A stretch of DNA of 64,000 nt from Paralvinella palmiformis. Its lineage: Eukaryota > Annelida > Polychaeta > Terebellida > Alvinellidae. The stretch spans positions 476,001 to 540,000 of the forward strand of contig JAODUP010000555.1 in assembly GCA_025642065.1 (NCBI GenBank), given 5' to 3'. Below are positions 12,091-23,590 of the stretch, one piece after another. Position 1 is the stretch's first letter. The number at the start of each line of letters is the position of its first letter. Position numbers and translations under genes: made by a program. A model generated the notes under the pieces. That model had not been told where the DNA came from. It ran no database searches and saw nothing but the letters and a program-made list of their open reading frames with translations.

Positions 12091-12585
12091 TACTTATTGC
12101 CAGATTACGGGATTATTTATAACGCAACGAGAATTGCATATTTCTAAAGCAAAGAATTACAGGTCACTACTCATAATGGTCTAATGGTTGTTTTGATGAT
12201 ATGAGATATTCATATTGAGTAAATCGCAACTTGCAATCACTAATTGCACTTATGTCTATCCTAAAACGTTTGGCCATTGCTACGCATTTGCTTTGATCTA
12301 CGTTTTACTTTTAGCATATGAGTAACTCGGATCATTACTTTACTTCGATGAAATGGGTTATTGGTGGGAGTAGTTATACCCGTGGGGCGGTTGTCCTGAT
12401 AGCTGTTTAATTTTCATATCAGATGGAAATAAAAAGCGTATAATTTATCTCGTTGCTGTAATTACAACAGAAGACATTGGGTGGTGTGTGTGTGCGTTTT
12501 CTTTCTTGAATTTGCATAGGATTTTATGTCAAACAACAAAGCGTTGTATCGGCTAATAGCAATATTAAATGTTTGTATTTTATTG

Positions 12586-12587
<2 letters not shown>

Positions 12588-12631
<44 letters not shown>
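12588..12631. repeat. (AT)n microsatellite
   Basis: Pure AT run 170 bp upstream of GLEBS exon C. Confidence 0.9.
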
Positions 12632-12633
<2 letters not shown>

Positions 12634-12801
12634 AGTTAAGATGGAGCGACTATCAGGCCGGATCCGGATTAGAAAGCATAATGCCATTATTCGGTAGTTC
12701 TGGAGGTAAGAGAGCCATGTGGATTTTGATCTGATCTGAACTTTTTTCGGGGTAAATCGTCTGAGGGCAGGGCTACGTATGCGGCATTTTTCATCACAAG
12801 T

Positions 12802-14411
12802 ATGTTCTCTCTAGAGCAAGAGATCCTGGATGGATTCACACTTATTCGTGATAGCCTATTTCAAGAGCAATTTGAAGCTTCACCTGGATATGACTTGAAT
12901 GAAGATGTCTGGGAGGGTCGTCTTAGAAGTATATCAACAAGACATCAATGTATAACGGCAATGAAACGTTACAGGAACATTTCCTTCGAGGTAACAGTTA
13001 TACTTTTTCCTTTTTGTTTACGACCGAAAGGAAATATTGTTGTTCATTGTTCTTTTGCTGCTATAGAAGTTCCCAAATTCCAATACGGTTGACGCCGATG
13101 TCTTGCGAAGATTGTGATACACGTTCTGTCATCCGCACAGGAGTTAAGATGGTTTGAATCATCGGTGTACGAGATGGCAAGGCGTGACTGGCCTAATCAA
13201 AGAGCATTGGAAGGCTTCGCGGTGTATATCAGCCGATCCTCGGGAAATATCACCTTGAAGTTGTCCTTGGATTCTCAGACCCTGATAACGCTCGCCTGCG
13301 AAGAGAACGTTTTCAACATTCGACTTCCTGAGGACGCCAGAGCGTCGGCCGGGTCCTTGGCATTATTGCAGAAGGTAGTGTCGGTCGATGGACGCGTGGT
13401 GTGCCCGGATGAAAACAAATCTACCGAAGACAGAGATCGCTTACCAGCTGTCGATCACATAACACCACCATCATCGAAGTCCGATCCCGTAGCCGCTACG
13501 ACTTTGACCAGTCGTCAGAGGACATCGAATTCGCCAGTCTTTTCTTTTTCCCTAGAAATCGGGGAAGCTGAATTGAGAAGACCGTTCGGTTCAAACTCCT
13601 CTTCCAAACAGACTCCTTTATGGCCCTCCTTTACCGTGGACCAAGCATGCTGTCCAACTGAAACTTATCCCCCAAATTCACCCGGAACGGCTACCGCTTC
13701 ACTGACGGATCCAGAACCGCCGGCGAACTGTGTCATGCCTAGCGTAGCCGTCGTCTCTGTACAGGATTCGCCAATAACAACAAATATCGCCACCGCCTCA
13801 TTGTCTCAAACCGTTCCCGTTTCCACGATCCATATCAATCCTACTGCAGCCCCTACTGCATCTGCGTTTGGCTCAGAACAAATGCTATCTGATTCGGTGT
13901 CATCACTGAATATCAATACTGTCACCGGCATCGACAGCCCAGTCAGGTATAGTCGAGTAACTCTTGCTTCAGACGCTTCACTGAGATCTAGTTCTCCACG
14001 GGATCAAATAAAATCTAGTTCCCCAGATGATCCACGGAGTAATCTTTCTCCACTTGATCGACGGGGATCTAGTTCTGCAGATAATCCATCGAGATCTAGT
14101 TCTCTAGATGAACTGCGAAGATCTAACTCACCAGCTGGACCTTTGGTTCTCATCAGTTCCGAAACAGAACCAAAGCCAAGTAGGAAGAACCAGGAAGAAG
14201 GTAAGCTTTGAACTGTTGAACTCGATTCTGACTTACCTAAATTCAATGACCTTAATGGTACATTGCATCACCATTTTAAATTACAGCCCCTGATACCAAA
14301 ACGTATACTGGTGATGCTGATGATGATGATGATGATGGTGATGATGGTGATGTTATTGTTGTCGGAGAAGAGCAGATTCCCCGTCTGATGGAGGAAAATG
14401 CACGGTGGTGA
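12802..14411 (+). CDS. GLEBS-motif (RAE1-binding) protein, three exons
   Basis: Model: join 12802-12990, 13141-14200, 14287-14411; 457 aa. Introns are GT-AG (GAG|GTAACA to CACAG; G|GTAAGC to TTACAG) with phases 0 and 1. Residues 22-83 form a GLEBS motif: STRHQCITAMKRY, then across the splice NISFE-ELRW and ARRDWPNQ, parallel to NUP98 (HQCITAMKEY, SLEELRLEDY, P-NQ). GLEBS binds RAE1/GLE2 at the pore and in mitosis. It is known in NUP98, BUB1, BUBR1 and BuGZ, and none of those architectures fits here: there are no GLFG repeats, autoproteolytic domain, kinase or zinc finger. Residues 84-140 are a compact unrecognised segment (FAVYISRSSGNITLKLSLDS...). Then follow Ser/Thr/Pro-rich sequence, about five 10-11-residue SSSP-D-x-x-R repeats (344-395), and an acidic run GDADDDDDDGDDGD (425-438) before the stop. 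Residues 1-20 may be read only if ATG 12802 is the true start; an in-phase acceptor at 12865 would give a phase-1 exon like exon A. Confidence 0.75.
13983..14134 (+). repeat. 30-33-bp coding repeats (SSSP-D motif)
   Basis: Five degenerate copies of AGATCTAGTTCTCCA-type DNA inside the GLEBS gene encode RSSSPxD-like units with many candidate proline-directed phosphosites. Copy number may be polymorphic. Confidence 0.7.
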
Positions 14412-14679
14412 CTTCTTCCGGATAGTTTTTACTTCTGTCGGGATCGTGTGCCGTGTCCTGGTTGTCTCGGCTATATCTCTGAAGAGTTCGACTTTAGCAC
14501 AATTGGTTCCTCTAGGAGAGTATCCATACCACCACACTCCGACCAGTGATTGATATTCACCGAAACGCATGCATACCAGTAGAGTAAATCTTAAAACAGT
14601 TAGTATATAGTTAAATAGTAATCTTTTCTCAGTATGTTCCATGTTTTTATGTTCTACGAACTCTACACCGTCGTGTTGC

Positions 14680-14762
14680 CTGTCCCTCCATGACCCAACT
14701 GGTTCAAATCCTGGCCGGGCTATGTCTGAAGGCTGTTTCATCTTTCGCTTCGCCTATTTAGC
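14680..14762 (+). repeat. SINE, family S1 fragment
   Basis: B-box-like GGTTCAAATCCTGG, followed by CTATGTCTGAAGGCTGTTTC and CTTTCGCTTCGCCTATTTAG. Confidence 0.55.
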
Positions 14763-15241
14763 CATCAATTAGCTATAGCACGACGGGAAATATGTTTTAG
14801 TTCATTAGTCTGCCACCAGGCCGCGCTAATAAACCAATGCACAATATACCGGAAGTTGTTACACACTGTATGATCCGCAGGAGATATGGCTGACAGTTTT
14901 GAGTCTCTTGAAACTGGCTCGATCGTGTTGACGCCTTAATTTCAACTCGCATCGATCTCATTGAGCCCGTGATTTGATATCGCAAATCGAGTGAAAGTGA
15001 ACGGGTATTTTAAATACCTTATAATAATGCTGACGTCGGCGCGATTTAGATCTGATTTTAGCAAATTAGGGAAATCCCCCGAGTCCATGTTTTGACCCCG
15101 GGGCAGAGCACCCCCACCCAGATTACGGCCACCTACCCCCTACAATTTACACGGGAGGTTGGCTTCTACAAACTGTACTCAATCATGACATCGACACGAT
15201 ATAACTGTGTTTACTGTTTTTGATAATATAGGGGGGTTTTG

Positions 15242-15294
15242 CTTTGTTTGTTTGTTTGTTTGTTTGTTTGTTTGTTTGTTTGTTTGTTTGTTTG
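15242..15294. repeat. (TTTG)n microsatellite
   Basis: About 13 uninterrupted TTTG units. Confidence 0.9.
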
Positions 15295-15544
15295 ACCGTG
15301 TTCGTTAAGCAAAAATACGTCAGATTACTCTGTAATGGATGATAAATATTGCCAGATGTAAATAGATATAAATATGGTCCATACATACTATCACCAAAGC
15401 ACTGATCTGCAATAAGGTGGCAAAATAATTGCAGAAGATATGACGCAGCAACTAAAAAGTATACTTTATTTCGAAACATAGCTGTATTTTATTATACAAG
15501 TTTATTGGTGATATGTAATCGAACTAGGGAACTGATTATCAAAT

Positions 15545-17140
15545 AGATTACTTTATGTAGGATGAAGTTGATCTAGTTTAGTTGAGATCAAACACCAGAG
15601 ACAGAAGGGAGATTGTCGAATAGGCTAATAATAATAATGATAATAATAATAGCTAAGCTTAATTCAAGGACTATTTATAACAAGACGTGTTACTTCGCCT
15701 TTTAACATGGGACGCCATTTTGAATTCATGGAGCACCAGGGCCCTAGCGACCGGAGGTAGATTGTCGCGGACAGCTCCCTTCGTTAACATGGCGCCTAAT
15801 GGCACTGGTTCATTCTGCGCCGCTTTCGGCTGCAGTAACAGAAAAGGTATGCGCAAATAAAGACATCCATGAAAGAAAAATGAAAGCTAGTGTAAATATT
15901 TGATATGATCTGGCTTTTTAAAAATAAAGGATATTTAAAAAATGAGCATAACTATTTTAAGTAGACACGCCCCTACTTGACATGACCCAAGCAGTAGGAC
16001 CAAGCAGAATTGATCTTGATCTACATTTGTTTCAGATAAAATCTGATTAAATTTTATTTAACAATATCAACCTATTAATCACAAAATGGGTATGTAAGAT
16101 ATACATAAGCTTACAGTTACAAGTACTGGAGCGACTAAAGATGTTATGGGCGGGAGGTATATTTTACTTTATTATTGTTAATAATATAATTGGACTTCTA
16201 AAATTACATTACTATAATCAGATAATATTTCTCTAACTACAATAATTATAAGTAGCTGAGTATTTACATGATCACCTGCATCCATATTTATTTTTAAACG
16301 TAAGCAATTGGTACTTATTGATATATATGGACTTCTATTTATAATTTAAATGTTATGAAATTAATTATTAAATACCTCAACTAGTGGTAGAAACATTTTG
16401 TTATTTTTTCTATTGACAGAAATAAAAGACGGGTTATTAATTGTTGTCGTTCAGATATATGATGAGGAAAGATTTAAATTACTTGAATACTAATTGTAGA
16501 ATGTATGATATGCATTTCACTGAAACGGAATTCATGAACCAGACAACTTATCTAGAATGCTATTCCAACTATTTTTGATGTACCAAATCCACCGCATGCA
16601 TCCACTGAAATCAAAGAGCAAGGTATTAACAGATAGGAGACCTATACAGGAGACAGGGCCAGCTGTGATGGTAATTAATATTTATAAATATTAATGGTGA
16701 AAATTGGTATTATAAAATTAATTAAATAAGAAACAAGGCACCAAACCCATGAAACTTTGTCAGCCCATTTCATATCTTTATAGAAAAAAAGGATTACCAG
16801 CACCTGAATTAGTACCTGAGTGTTTAGCTCATGTGCTTTAATTGGTATATTTCTTTTCATAACTTAAATGCATATAAAATCAAATTCTTTAACCAACTTG
16901 AAAAAAGGAAAACGTGTTTACACATTGTGTATGCACTTGGTTCAAGTCATTATTTTACAAGGTATTGTTCTGTTTCAGTCCTTGAAGTTCTATGATGATG
17001 AGATACCATGTAAACAGGCCAATATCTTGGTTACAGATTTACTTGTGTTATCTGTTACAGTAGTCAATGCATGTGTCTATTACATCTCTGGGTATATTCT
17101 GTCTAACTTTAAACAGTTCACTGATCTGGACTAAATGTAA
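15545..17140 (+). mobile_element. P-element-like (THAP) transposon relic
   Basis: The first 120 bp (TGATCTAGTTTAGTTGAGAT..., GATTGTCGAATAGGCTAA..., AGCTAAGCTTAATT) are shared with the P-like MITE at 58.2-58.8 kb and, inverted, with 21.0 kb. They are followed by a THAP-domain first exon (15799) and by transposase-like fragments to 17131. Terminal inverted repeats were not found at this copy, so the ends are approximate. Confidence 0.55.
15799..17131 (+). pseudogene. THAP-domain / P-element-type transposase pseudogene
   Basis: Exon 1 starts at ATG 15799 and encodes MAPNGTGSFCAAFGCSNRK, the C-x4-C start of a THAP zinc-binding domain, ending in a GTATGCG donor. At 16470-16625 the rest of the domain is visible: KDLNYLNTNCRMYDMHFTETEF, then, after a one-base frame change, NAIPTIFDVPNPP (the A-P-T-I-F landmark). 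The Cys expected before x-x-HF is Tyr (RMYDMHF). A C-terminal piece with FYDDEIPCKQ and VNACVYYISGYILSNF follows at 16977-17131, in the style of P-type transposases. The frame break, the lost zinc ligand and the missing middle indicate a dead gene. Confidence 0.6.
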
Positions 17141-17840
17141 TATTTTTGTAGTAGTGGTTGTTTAGAGCTAGAAGGAATTTGGGTTATTCTGTCCATTTGA
17201 TAACAAATGACTTATTGTAACTATAGATGAACCCGTGGCACAGGAGATTTGATGCCGCTTATTGTATGAAAGTACTAATTTCTCTATCTCTAACATGTTA
17301 ACGCAAACATAAACATTGTTAATATTCCAGGTATGTTATTTATTCTCAGCTGGGCAGGCCTATATTGCATGGTCTATATTATTGAGTTGTAGACTTTAAA
17401 TGAACTTATAATTTTTTTAGTTAATATATGATAAATGGACATGATGAATATATGGTGAATTGTGTTACGGTTGCGTTATAATAGCTGTATATATCATTAT
17501 ATGTATATATCCAAATAAATAAAAATTTATGGACTATGATAATCTGACATGATGAAAGTATGTTTGTATGCATTTACCTCATAATATACCTAACTGTTTT
17601 CATTTAAAAAACTACACCTTCCACACACAAAGCTGTGAAATAACCTAAACCATGTTCAATTATTTTGTGATCGTTTGTACAGAGATTCCAGCTTGTGAAT
17701 CAGGCAGCATCCAGCATTTTAAGACGCGATTAATGTCTTCCGTAGCGCTCGGTTAAGCGTATTATAACGTTGGATGGTATTACGAGCAGTAAGCAGGTTG
17801 TCTCATACCACGGTGAGTTATTTACTCGTCTGTCGGTGGG
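17140..17840. other. No gene seen
   Basis: AT-rich sequence without coding-like frames or recognisable repeats, between the P-like relic and the gypsy fragment. Confidence 0.5.
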
Positions 17841-18069
17841 TGGGTGGGTGGAGGGTTCATCAGGCTATCATCGTATCAGTATTTAGTCCGAAATCACACC
17901 AGTGAGACATGCGCCGAGGAAAGCGTCCATATCACTGCGTCACAGCTAGAATCAAACTTGGACGTCATAGAGCGCCAGGAAGGGCTGACAGAGTGGGTGG
18001 GCAAGCATGGTACTTGTCATCAAGAACAAAAAATGCATTTGTATGTATCAAAACCGTGCAATTAAAAGA

Positions 18070-18500
18070 GAGCATTATCCAATACAAACTGTTACCGATA
18101 TTGTCACTCGTATGCCAAAGTACTTGGCATAATTGATGCTTCTGGTGGATTTGAGCAAATTCATCCAGACGATGCAAGTTTTCGTTTGCAGATTTTCGAT
18201 ACACCCTTTAATCGATGGCGTTTCGAGCGCTTACCATTTGACATTTCTTCTGCAAGTGAAGTGAGGCGTTTCAAAAGCAGATGCCACATACGTTTAAAGA
18301 TCTGGATAGGATGATACCTTAGTGTAGGGCAACAATGAAGTGGAGCACAGTAGAAGTCTGCCACAGGTGGTGCGGCATCCTAATGTTCGTGGCCTTCGTC
18401 TAAACAAAATCTATTGCAACAAGTTCATCATGACAGAGTTGAAATGTGTTGGTCGTGTTCTGCGTCGTGATGGTTTGAAACCAAATCCTGACACTTCGTG
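18070..18500 (+). pseudogene. Ty3/gypsy reverse transcriptase fragment
   Basis: The + strand encodes DIVTRMPK and, one frame over, GIIDASGGFEQI and FDTPFNRWRFERLPFDISSA (RT motif A and the F-x-R-LPFG block). Further on comes MTELKCVGRVLRRDGLKPNP (the K-Y-V-G-H-x-x-x-x-G-L-K-P region). The order and spacing are those of Ty3/gypsy RT. Frameshifts and a missing active-site DD segment show decay. No gag, integrase or LTRs were seen beside it. Confidence 0.7.
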
Positions 18501-19470
18501 ATAAGGAGGCACAACACGAAAAAAATCATCTTTAGGGCATTTCATGCGGATGATGCAGTATCTAGGCAAAATTGTGAATAGATTGTCTAGTTGTGTTTTA
18601 TATTTTTCATTGAAAAGATAAATATAATGCATCAGACATGTAAAATGTATCTGTGTGTTTTATTGTCATTTTCAGATTTGAATTTATTGTATAATGATAC
18701 ACAAATGGCGTTTTATTCAGCTGATTATAATTATTAGCTATGATTGTAAGGGGCCAATAGCTTCGCTACATTGGTCCCCCAATTTCTTTATATATAATAT
18801 ACTTCTAAAATTGCATTATGTATACGTTATTTGATATTGAAATTGGAAATAAATACTAATACTATAATAATAATACATAATAATAGTATTTATATAGCGT
18901 CTTATTCAACTTGAATTGCTCTAAGGCGCTTAACATTGAAAACATAATTTAAACATATTCTGAGCTCATATAGCACAAATACATTTCATACGTAAGCAGT
19001 AAGGGACGGACCTCGTTCGTAGGGCGCCCTAGAAACAAAGGGCACCCTTCTTTTGAAGTGCGATTTATCGGCCGCTAGGTGGCTAGCTCGACGAATTACT
19101 ATCTGCTACAAACATCAACAGAATCTGGACGTTTTAAGGAGGTTTTAGGGTATTATTTAAAACAACTAGTGTTTGAACTGATAAAATTAATAATTCTCAG
19201 TTTTTTTAAGACTTAATTCACTTAGTTTTTGAGGCAAATGGCTTGATAAATCACTACGATGTCGATATCCGTGAAATATGTTGTTGGGTTATCATGCTTG
19301 GGCTCAGCTGACGAGTTTGGAAAATCGTTCCAGATTTGTATTTCTAAGAGCTATCGACTCCAATCGTTGCAAATTGTTTCTGATTTGCGAGGACAGATTG
19401 GAAGCCATAATTTGCCGTTATTTTGTCATCCTGGACATATGCCAGGGGTGGCGTTTCCTTCATCTCCCCC
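18500..19470. other. Unannotated stretch with SINE-tail-like and CpG-richer segments
   Basis: 18878-18950 contains a GTATTTATATAGCG...CTCTAAGGCGCTT segment resembling, inverted, the tail of SINE family S4. 19000-19100 is richer in CpG and holds GGCCGCTAGGTGGCTAGC. No coding frame is convincing. Confidence 0.4.
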
Positions 19471-19479
19471 AACATGGGG

Positions 19480-19481
<2 letters not shown>

Positions 19482-19531
<50 letters not shown>
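19482..19531. repeat. (TA)n microsatellite
   Basis: Pure TA run. Confidence 0.9.
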
Positions 19532-19535
<4 letters not shown>

Positions 19536-19791
19536 TGTTTTGTATAATATTAGCAACTATAGTATTTTGACGTGATACCCTAGAACAGTCGAGGTGCCAA
19601 AACCACAATCAGTACCCAAATGTGAGTATAGCCATAATTAAGAAAGTTATTGCTCGTGGTCTGTTTGGTTATTAACCCTAATTAACATTGTCTGTTTGGT
19701 AATTAAGATTATCCTCACCTGTCTCATTGAAAAACTGCCACCTCTAACTTTTTTTATTTCACATTTACTAATAAAGAATGAAAACCCGTTT

Positions 19792-19922
19792 TTCTCCACC
19801 GAATATGCCATTTATTCTAAATTTATTTAGAATTAGTCTCCGCGGGGAAGCTATAAATTACAGATCATATGCGTCTCCCTCATTTGATTTTGCCAGCCAC
19901 GTTAAAAACTGCCATTTCGGCC

Positions 19923-19959
<37 letters not shown>
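19792..19959 (+). repeat. SINE, family S3, 5'-truncated, with (AT)n tail
   Basis: Body landmarks: ATGCCATTTATTCTAAATTT, GAATTAGTCTCCGCGGGGAA, CATATGCGTCTCCCTCATTT, GCCATTTCGGCCATTATATA, passing directly into a 36-bp AT run. The same junction is seen in the minus-strand copies at 56.5 and 60.6 kb, so (AT)n is the 3' tail of the family. Confidence 0.75.
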
Positions 19960-19962
<3 letters not shown>

Positions 19963-20069
19963 GCTTGAGACAGATACGTTACACGCGCAGCAGTAGTTGA
20001 ACATGGAACACCTAAACCATTCCCTTCAATAATATCCAAACTCGGTTGTGTAATACTTTGTTCAAATCA

Positions 20070-20309
20070 CGTGTCGAGTTTTTCCCAGATAAGGAGTGTA
20101 CTCGACTCTGAAATTTCCCCTGGTAAGGGGTGTACTCGACGCTGACATTTCCCCAGGTAATAAGTGTGCTCGACGCTGACATTTCCCCATGTAAAGAGTG
20201 TATTCGACTCTGACATTTCCACATGATAAGGAGTGTACTCGACGCCAATAGTTCCCCAGGTATGGTGTGTACTCGACTCTGACATTTCCCCAGGTAAGGA
20301 TTGTCCGAC
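20070..20309. repeat. 34-bp minisatellite, about 7 copies
   Basis: Unit GTGTACTCGACTCTGACATT + TCCCCAGGTAAGGA, 34 bp and quite regular, with 10-20% divergence between units. Overlapping minus-strand frames encode repeats (e.g. SSTLLTWGNV) but 34 is not a multiple of 3, so the frames rotate. Not CRISPR: units abut without unique spacers. Confidence 0.85.
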
Positions 20310-20518
20310 GATCTCTCACCGATCTATTTTATAACTCTGAACATTATCCGTGGGTATGATGTCTGGAGACTTGAAAAATCATTGGATTACCTGGTGATCT
20401 ACACGTTACGGATGGATGGGTGTTGTCATACTGGAATACCGGTGACATATTCTGATCACCAAAAGTATTTTCATTGGAATGCAACAGGCTTTGATCCACA
20501 AAGTTTATGTGATCCAGG

Positions 20519-20889
20519 TTTGTCTGTTTGTTTTTTCGGGGAGAATGCCCAGGCTGTCGCTTATTCGACACAGCCTCTATGTTGGAGTGGTTGAGGAATC
20601 CCTCCACCCCCCACCACTCACAGGGGAGCAGTGAGGAAAGATAGAGCCGAAATACCCTGAGGGTGGTCACTGCCAGAGTGTTTTACGTCCTCAGGGGGGG
20701 TCTTTAAGGTCCCGCCTTTATTTTTAATAATTCAGTGGATACGCCAGCGCCATTTAACGTGGTCATCCACCCACGATGTTATGAGCCGAGAAATTAATCT
20801 CTGGAAAAGTTTCTACCTTTTGCTGGGATCGAACCTGTCACCCTTGTCACCAGTGCCAAGTGATTAACAGCTAGACCACTGAAGCTCAC
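20519..20889 (-). repeat. tRNA-derived SINE, family S2, near full length
   Basis: Sense strand is minus: GAGCTTCAGTGGTCTAGCTG (A-box region), then a B box, GAGAAATTAATCTC-type core, CCACCCTCAGGGTATTTCGG, CCTGTGAGTGGTGGGGGGTG, and a 3' end in ...CCCCGAAAAAACAAACAGAC. Matches copies at 24.0 kb and 43.4 kb over about 370 bp. Confidence 0.75.
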
Positions 20890-21004
20890 ATAGTCTATTA
20901 TTGTTGAACAGATGACTGTATGTTAAAAAATTCGATGTTATTTCTACATTAAATACCTGGAAAAAATTGGAATTCCGAGATCGTTTACTAAAACCAGGAT
21001 AATA

Positions 21005-21326
21005 TATTATTATGTTTAGCCTATTCGACAACCCCACTTCTGTCTCTGGCGTTTGACCCCAAATAAACTAGATCTATGAACTTACATAAAACGACATTTA
21101 CATATTTCATGCCATATAATAGGACAGGAATAGTGAAGATTGTGTGCACACACAAAATTATAATGCACACATCACAATAAATGTCCGTATTCTTAGGTTC
21201 AAAACTTGAAGCGCAGCGGCTTCAACGTTGCTTTTGCCACTACCGGAAGTCAGCCCTGTTTGGTCATGGCGGCCCATTCAAACATCACTGACTGCTCGGT
21301 CTAATTTTCTTTCAGGTCAATGGTTT
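21005..21326 (-). mobile_element. P-like element terminal segment
   Basis: About 320 bp inverted relative to 58226-58545: CGGTCTAATTTTCTTTCAGG-TCAATG terminus (ends 21326), CATGGCGGCCCATTCAAACA, CACTACCGGAAGTCAG, TGTGTGCACACACAAAATTA, TATTCGACAACCCC. Only one terminus is present here. Confidence 0.6.
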
Positions 21327-22112
21327 ATAGATTTTAGTGGCGGGTGTTGCTTTGTGAAATACAATCCATGCCATATATTAAAATTGGCTGACACTCGGCG
21401 TTCCCGATGTAAGCCTTGACATCAGATGACAAGCCCGATCGAGGTCACAGAAGGATCTCCTACATTTCTCCGTGCGTTTGTTTGTCCACAGAACCATTCT
21501 GAGAACCAGGCGAACCATCCTCAAATACCACCCAGAGTATTCCGAGGCTTTTAACACTCCATTTTGTTTACTATTGAAGTCTCATGTACCACTTAACGGG
21601 CGCGAACATAAAGGGTTTTACAGTAAACACCAAGTTCTTGAGGTGGTACCGTCTGGACGGCAAATGTCTATTGAGAGCTTTTAATCTTTCCACTAACGGA
21701 GATGGAATATCCATCTGCGGCACGTGAGTGGATGCATGACCATATTAGATTACGTTTCTTGTGATTCCATTGTAACCATGACGATTATATCAAAAAGTGA
21801 CAATAATCATAATAAATTAAAAACTGAACTTTAAGAAAAATCATACTTCGTACAGATTATAAACATTACAGCTGCCTATATTATAGCATAAATAGATAGA
21901 TAGTTTATTTCACAGTTTTCACTTACAAACATTTTGGTCATATTTCTTAAAGGTAACCATTTATCAGGAAATTGTACCGTTTAATGTTTTGTTTATAAGA
22001 AATTGATAAAAGCAAACAGGTAGACTTCTATAGAGATGACATCCATTTCTTAAAAAGGATGACTACAATTATCTAATATTATGGCCACAATCATAAATAC
22101 ACTTATACCCGC

Positions 22113-22398
22113 TATATGACCTCATTGGTTAGAGCGTGGGATCGACTTTCTTACTAGCCATGATGCTGTGCAGGATGTCGAAGGTTCGAATCCCGGTCGT
22201 GGCATTACAGTAACAGATGTTTTTCATCCAATCAGGCAACTGGTAAAATTTCCTCCACCTAATATGCCATATATTGTAAATTCTAAATTTGTTTATAATT
22301 AGTCATCGTAGTGAAGCAGTGAATTACAGACCATATGCGTCTCCCTCATTTGAAGTAGCTATATACGCCACGTGAAATAGCTGTCATTTCCGCCATTG
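22113..22398 (+). repeat. tRNA-derived SINE, family S3, with head
   Basis: A tRNA-like head with A box (CATTGGTTAGAGCGTGGG) and B box (AGGTTCGAATCCCGG) joins the S3 body (TAAATTCTAAATTTG, CATATGCGTCTCCCTCATTT, CATTTCCGCCATTG). No AT tail remains. Confidence 0.7.
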
Positions 22399-22899
22399 TT
22401 TTGGGTTGAAAGCCCTCTAGGTCAAAAGTCCTCATACATATTTGGATAATATGTTATTTTCGTAGAAATATTTTTTATTAATGTCATATAAAAAGTACAC
22501 AGATATGTGGCAATATTTTTAATAATGGCATATAAAAAGTACACATAGATATATGGCACATTCATACAACTGATTATTTTTGTACGGCCAATTTATTCAT
22601 AGCAATAGAAGAAAAAAACTCAGCATTTAATCATGACGATAATTATTGAAAGGTATTTTTTTAAAGAAAATATAACACTATAAATAAATAAAATATATCA
22701 ATTTTAAATTTCATATTTTCCATCGTGTTATTTACCAAATAAACTGTTTTCCTGATAACAATAAATTTCATATTAAACTGAATGTGAGGGCTTTTTACCT
22801 ATTTCAAAATAAGAAGTGAGGGCTTTTAACCTGGGTGATTTTGTCCTGGGGACTTTTAACCTAGGGGTATTTTGAACTTCACCCCCATTTACTACATGT

Positions 22900-23590
22900 A
22901 TACTGAGTAATTTATGTTCAGAATTTATGTTGATTATTGAACTATAATACTTACTAAACCCGCTTTTATAAAACTGTAGACGTAGTGGCCTAGCTATACC
23001 GTTTTACTTGCTTGGCTACCGTCAGCAGCTGTCAAAACTCATTAAATGTGGTCGATGTTTGTATCTACGATTCCGATATAGTCTTTGTGACATTGGAGGG
23101 AGCGTTTCGTTAACTCGCCGATGTATACATGTGAGTTTTGCTTGATTTTTCGTGCCGGCTTAAGTGTTTCAGGTATTACATAAACTTTAGAATCAGCCAC
23201 GGTTAATCACCTTCGATAAGTGTTTAGTTCCCGTGGTGCTATCTTGCATCAGATTATCAATATCATGTTTTTCACTCTTTCTGACATTTTAAGACTTGAC
23301 AAATCTAATGCCGTAGTAATGACTAATGGCTAGACTAATCGAGTGATAGTTGACTGTTTCAGTGAGCGAATTATATCTAGATTGTAAGCAACCACTGACT
23401 TAGTAGTTGATTGTTACTCCCAAGTTCTTCTAAATCTGTTTTTGGTAATAGGCGTATTATGCTAACTTGGACTTATTCCGTTCATTAGATCTATTTCATT
23501 GTTAATTAACATGATTATCATTAAGCATTCCTGATTCCATCTTGCCATCGGATTGATTGATTGATATCTTTCGTTTCATTTTGTGGTCCC
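22900..23590. other. Possible 5' non-coding exon region of the TMEM126-type gene
   Basis: No coding frame. A CpG-containing segment (22980-23130) ends in GTATACAT|GTGAGTTTTG, a good donor. Since the coding exon at 25646 is preceded by an acceptor and needs an upstream 5'UTR exon, this is a candidate and nothing more. Confidence 0.25.

Noticed and set aside
16868..17134. 88-codon frame as an independent gene
   Set aside because: Its coding-like half (FYDDEIPCKQ...YYISGYILSNF) fits as the C-terminal remnant of the THAP/P-like transposase upstream.
20012..20319. 34-bp units considered as a CRISPR array
   Set aside because: Units abut with no unique spacers and the DNA is eukaryotic; it is a minisatellite.
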